Source: Treponema sp.
GTDB taxonomy: Bacteria; Spirochaetota; Spirochaetia; Treponematales; Breznakiellaceae
Length of the DNA: 36,287 nucleotides
Direction: 5' to 3'
Assembly (NCBI GenBank): GCA_031286095.1
Contig: JAITUY010000217.1
Location: forward strand, 1 to 36,287
Within the stretch, counting starts at the first letter, position 1. Every line of letters begins with the position of its first letter. The position numbers were made by a program, and so were the translations under genes. Shown here one piece after another: positions 35,639 through 36,287 of the stretch. Below the pieces are notes generated by a model. The model searched no databases and had not been told where the DNA came from. It saw only the letters and a list, made by a program, of their open reading frames with translations.

Positions 35639-35868
35639 CTGTTTACGATGGTTTTTTGCGCCCGATAAGGAAAAATGCGAAGCATTTTTAAGGGCGCAAA
35701 AAACTGTGCTGGAGCAAAACACCACAAAGGCACTTGCGCCGACTGGTGTTTTGCGGAAGCCGAGCCGCCGACAGGCGGCGAAGCGTAAACAGTCCTGTTG
35801 AGGTTGCAGAAAAACAGAGTTTCTAAAAAAACGATTTCAAAATATGCCAAAAATTAGCCCCAAAATGC
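35639..35868 (-). repeat. Structured dispersed repeat, copy C (cloverleaf-like)
   Basis: Outer stem CTGTTTACG (35639-35647)/CGTAAACAG (35784-35792) encloses AAAAATGC-gaa-GCATTTTT (35671-35689), GCAAAACACCA…TGGTGTTTTGC (35714-35754) and GCCGCC-gaca-GGCGGC (35764-35779). Leader 35783-35868 matches copy B. Confidence 0.8.
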
Positions 35869-35873
35869 AAATT

Positions 35874-36037
35874 AGAGCCTATCCTGTTTTTTGTGTAAAT
35901 GAAAATCTCGATTTTTTTCCCATTACCATTTACACAAAATTTATGATAAGTCTAGTAGGAAAACTGCTGGAAATTTGATATTTCAAAAAGTAAAGAAAAA
36001 TGGAAAATCTATTTACACAAAAAACAGGATAGGCTCT
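35874..36037. mobile_element. MITE-like element with perfect 27-bp terminal inverted repeats and no coding capacity
   Basis: AGAGCCTATCCTGTTTTTTGTGTAAAT at 35874-35900; its exact reverse complement at 36011-36037; internal third copy of ATTTACACAAAA at 35928-35939. Confidence 0.8.
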
Positions 36038-36287
36038 TATTTTCTATTACTATAATTTTTAATATTTTACTATTTTCCCATTTCGTAAATATTTTATCAT
36101 CTTTTATTGGTTCTACCCAATCATATGATAATTCAATTTTTTGCCTTTCAAATATTTTTATATCTTTTACTTTAATTTCATTTCCATTTAATCTATATTC
36201 ATAAACTCCAAAATTTTCAAATGCCTTTATATCTGGTTCTTGATATTTTTTCTTATCCTCAATAATATAAAATTCACCTATATAATT
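36009..36287 (-). CDS. Partial AT-rich ORF entering from the right window edge and terminating inside the MITE-like element
   Basis: 93-codon open frame NYIGEFYIIEDKKKYQEPDIKAFENFGVYEYRLNGNEIKVKDIKIFERQKIELSYDWVEPIKDDKIFTKWENSKILKIIVIENKSLSCFLCK*; stop at 36011-36009 lies within the right TIR region. Confidence 0.55.
   Translation of the reverse strand, partial: NYIGEFYIIEDKKKYQEPDIKAFENFGVYEYRLNGNEIKVKDIKIFERQKIELSYDWVEPIKDDKIFTKWENSKILKIIVIENKSLSCFLCK

Noticed and set aside
35491-35850. ORF 35491-35850 (-)
   Set aside because: It runs through repeat copy C (same FCNLNRTV string as copy B); more likely repeat DNA than a protein.
1-36287. tRNA, rRNA, CRISPR array or intact transposase
   Set aside because: No convincing cloverleaf tRNA, rRNA, regularly spaced repeats or transposase ORF seen by eye; a tRNAscan/CRISPR search would be needed to exclude degenerate cases.

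Overview
Spirochaete (Treponema-like) chromosomal window, assigned from gene content only. Most of it is ordinary core genome: rpmH-rnpA-yidD-yidC-jag; a DHH phosphoesterase; an HD-domain protein; glyA; a long minus-strand run (HD-GYP, yraN, a small ORF, a Zn-ribbon protein, GGDEF, mtnN, a large gluzincin/beta-propeller outer-membrane protein); uvrB; eda; comM; a brnT/brnA toxin-antitoxin pair; a PHP phosphoesterase; an amidohydrolase; two cyclic-nucleotide-binding proteins; an Na/Pi cotransporter; yfcE; and a type II fatty-acid operon fabH-D-G-F-Z-V. Accessory DNA lies at both window ends and at about 26.4-27.3 kb. The strongest unexplained signal is a dispersed, hairpin-rich repeat family (about 62-207, 965-1110, and 35639-35868 on the minus strand). 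All copies share the entry motif AACAGGACTGT. The stems of the two long copies differ by paired, compensatory base changes. These repeats, a second shared hairpin repeat (19936-20002 and 26430-26519) and a shared TTTCGCCTAACnnGCTG motif (917-933 and 27193-27209) bracket single AT-rich genes, which resembles a cassette-like arrangement. Other notable items: a 164-bp MITE-like element with perfect 27-bp terminal inverted repeats that ends a neighbouring ORF; an apparently chimeric GNAT gene whose C-terminus is encoded by the repeat; rnpA without a canonical start codon; and perfect 9-bp inverted repeats in the fabH and brnT promoter regions. No database search was possible, so family calls rest on recognised motifs and novelty is not established.
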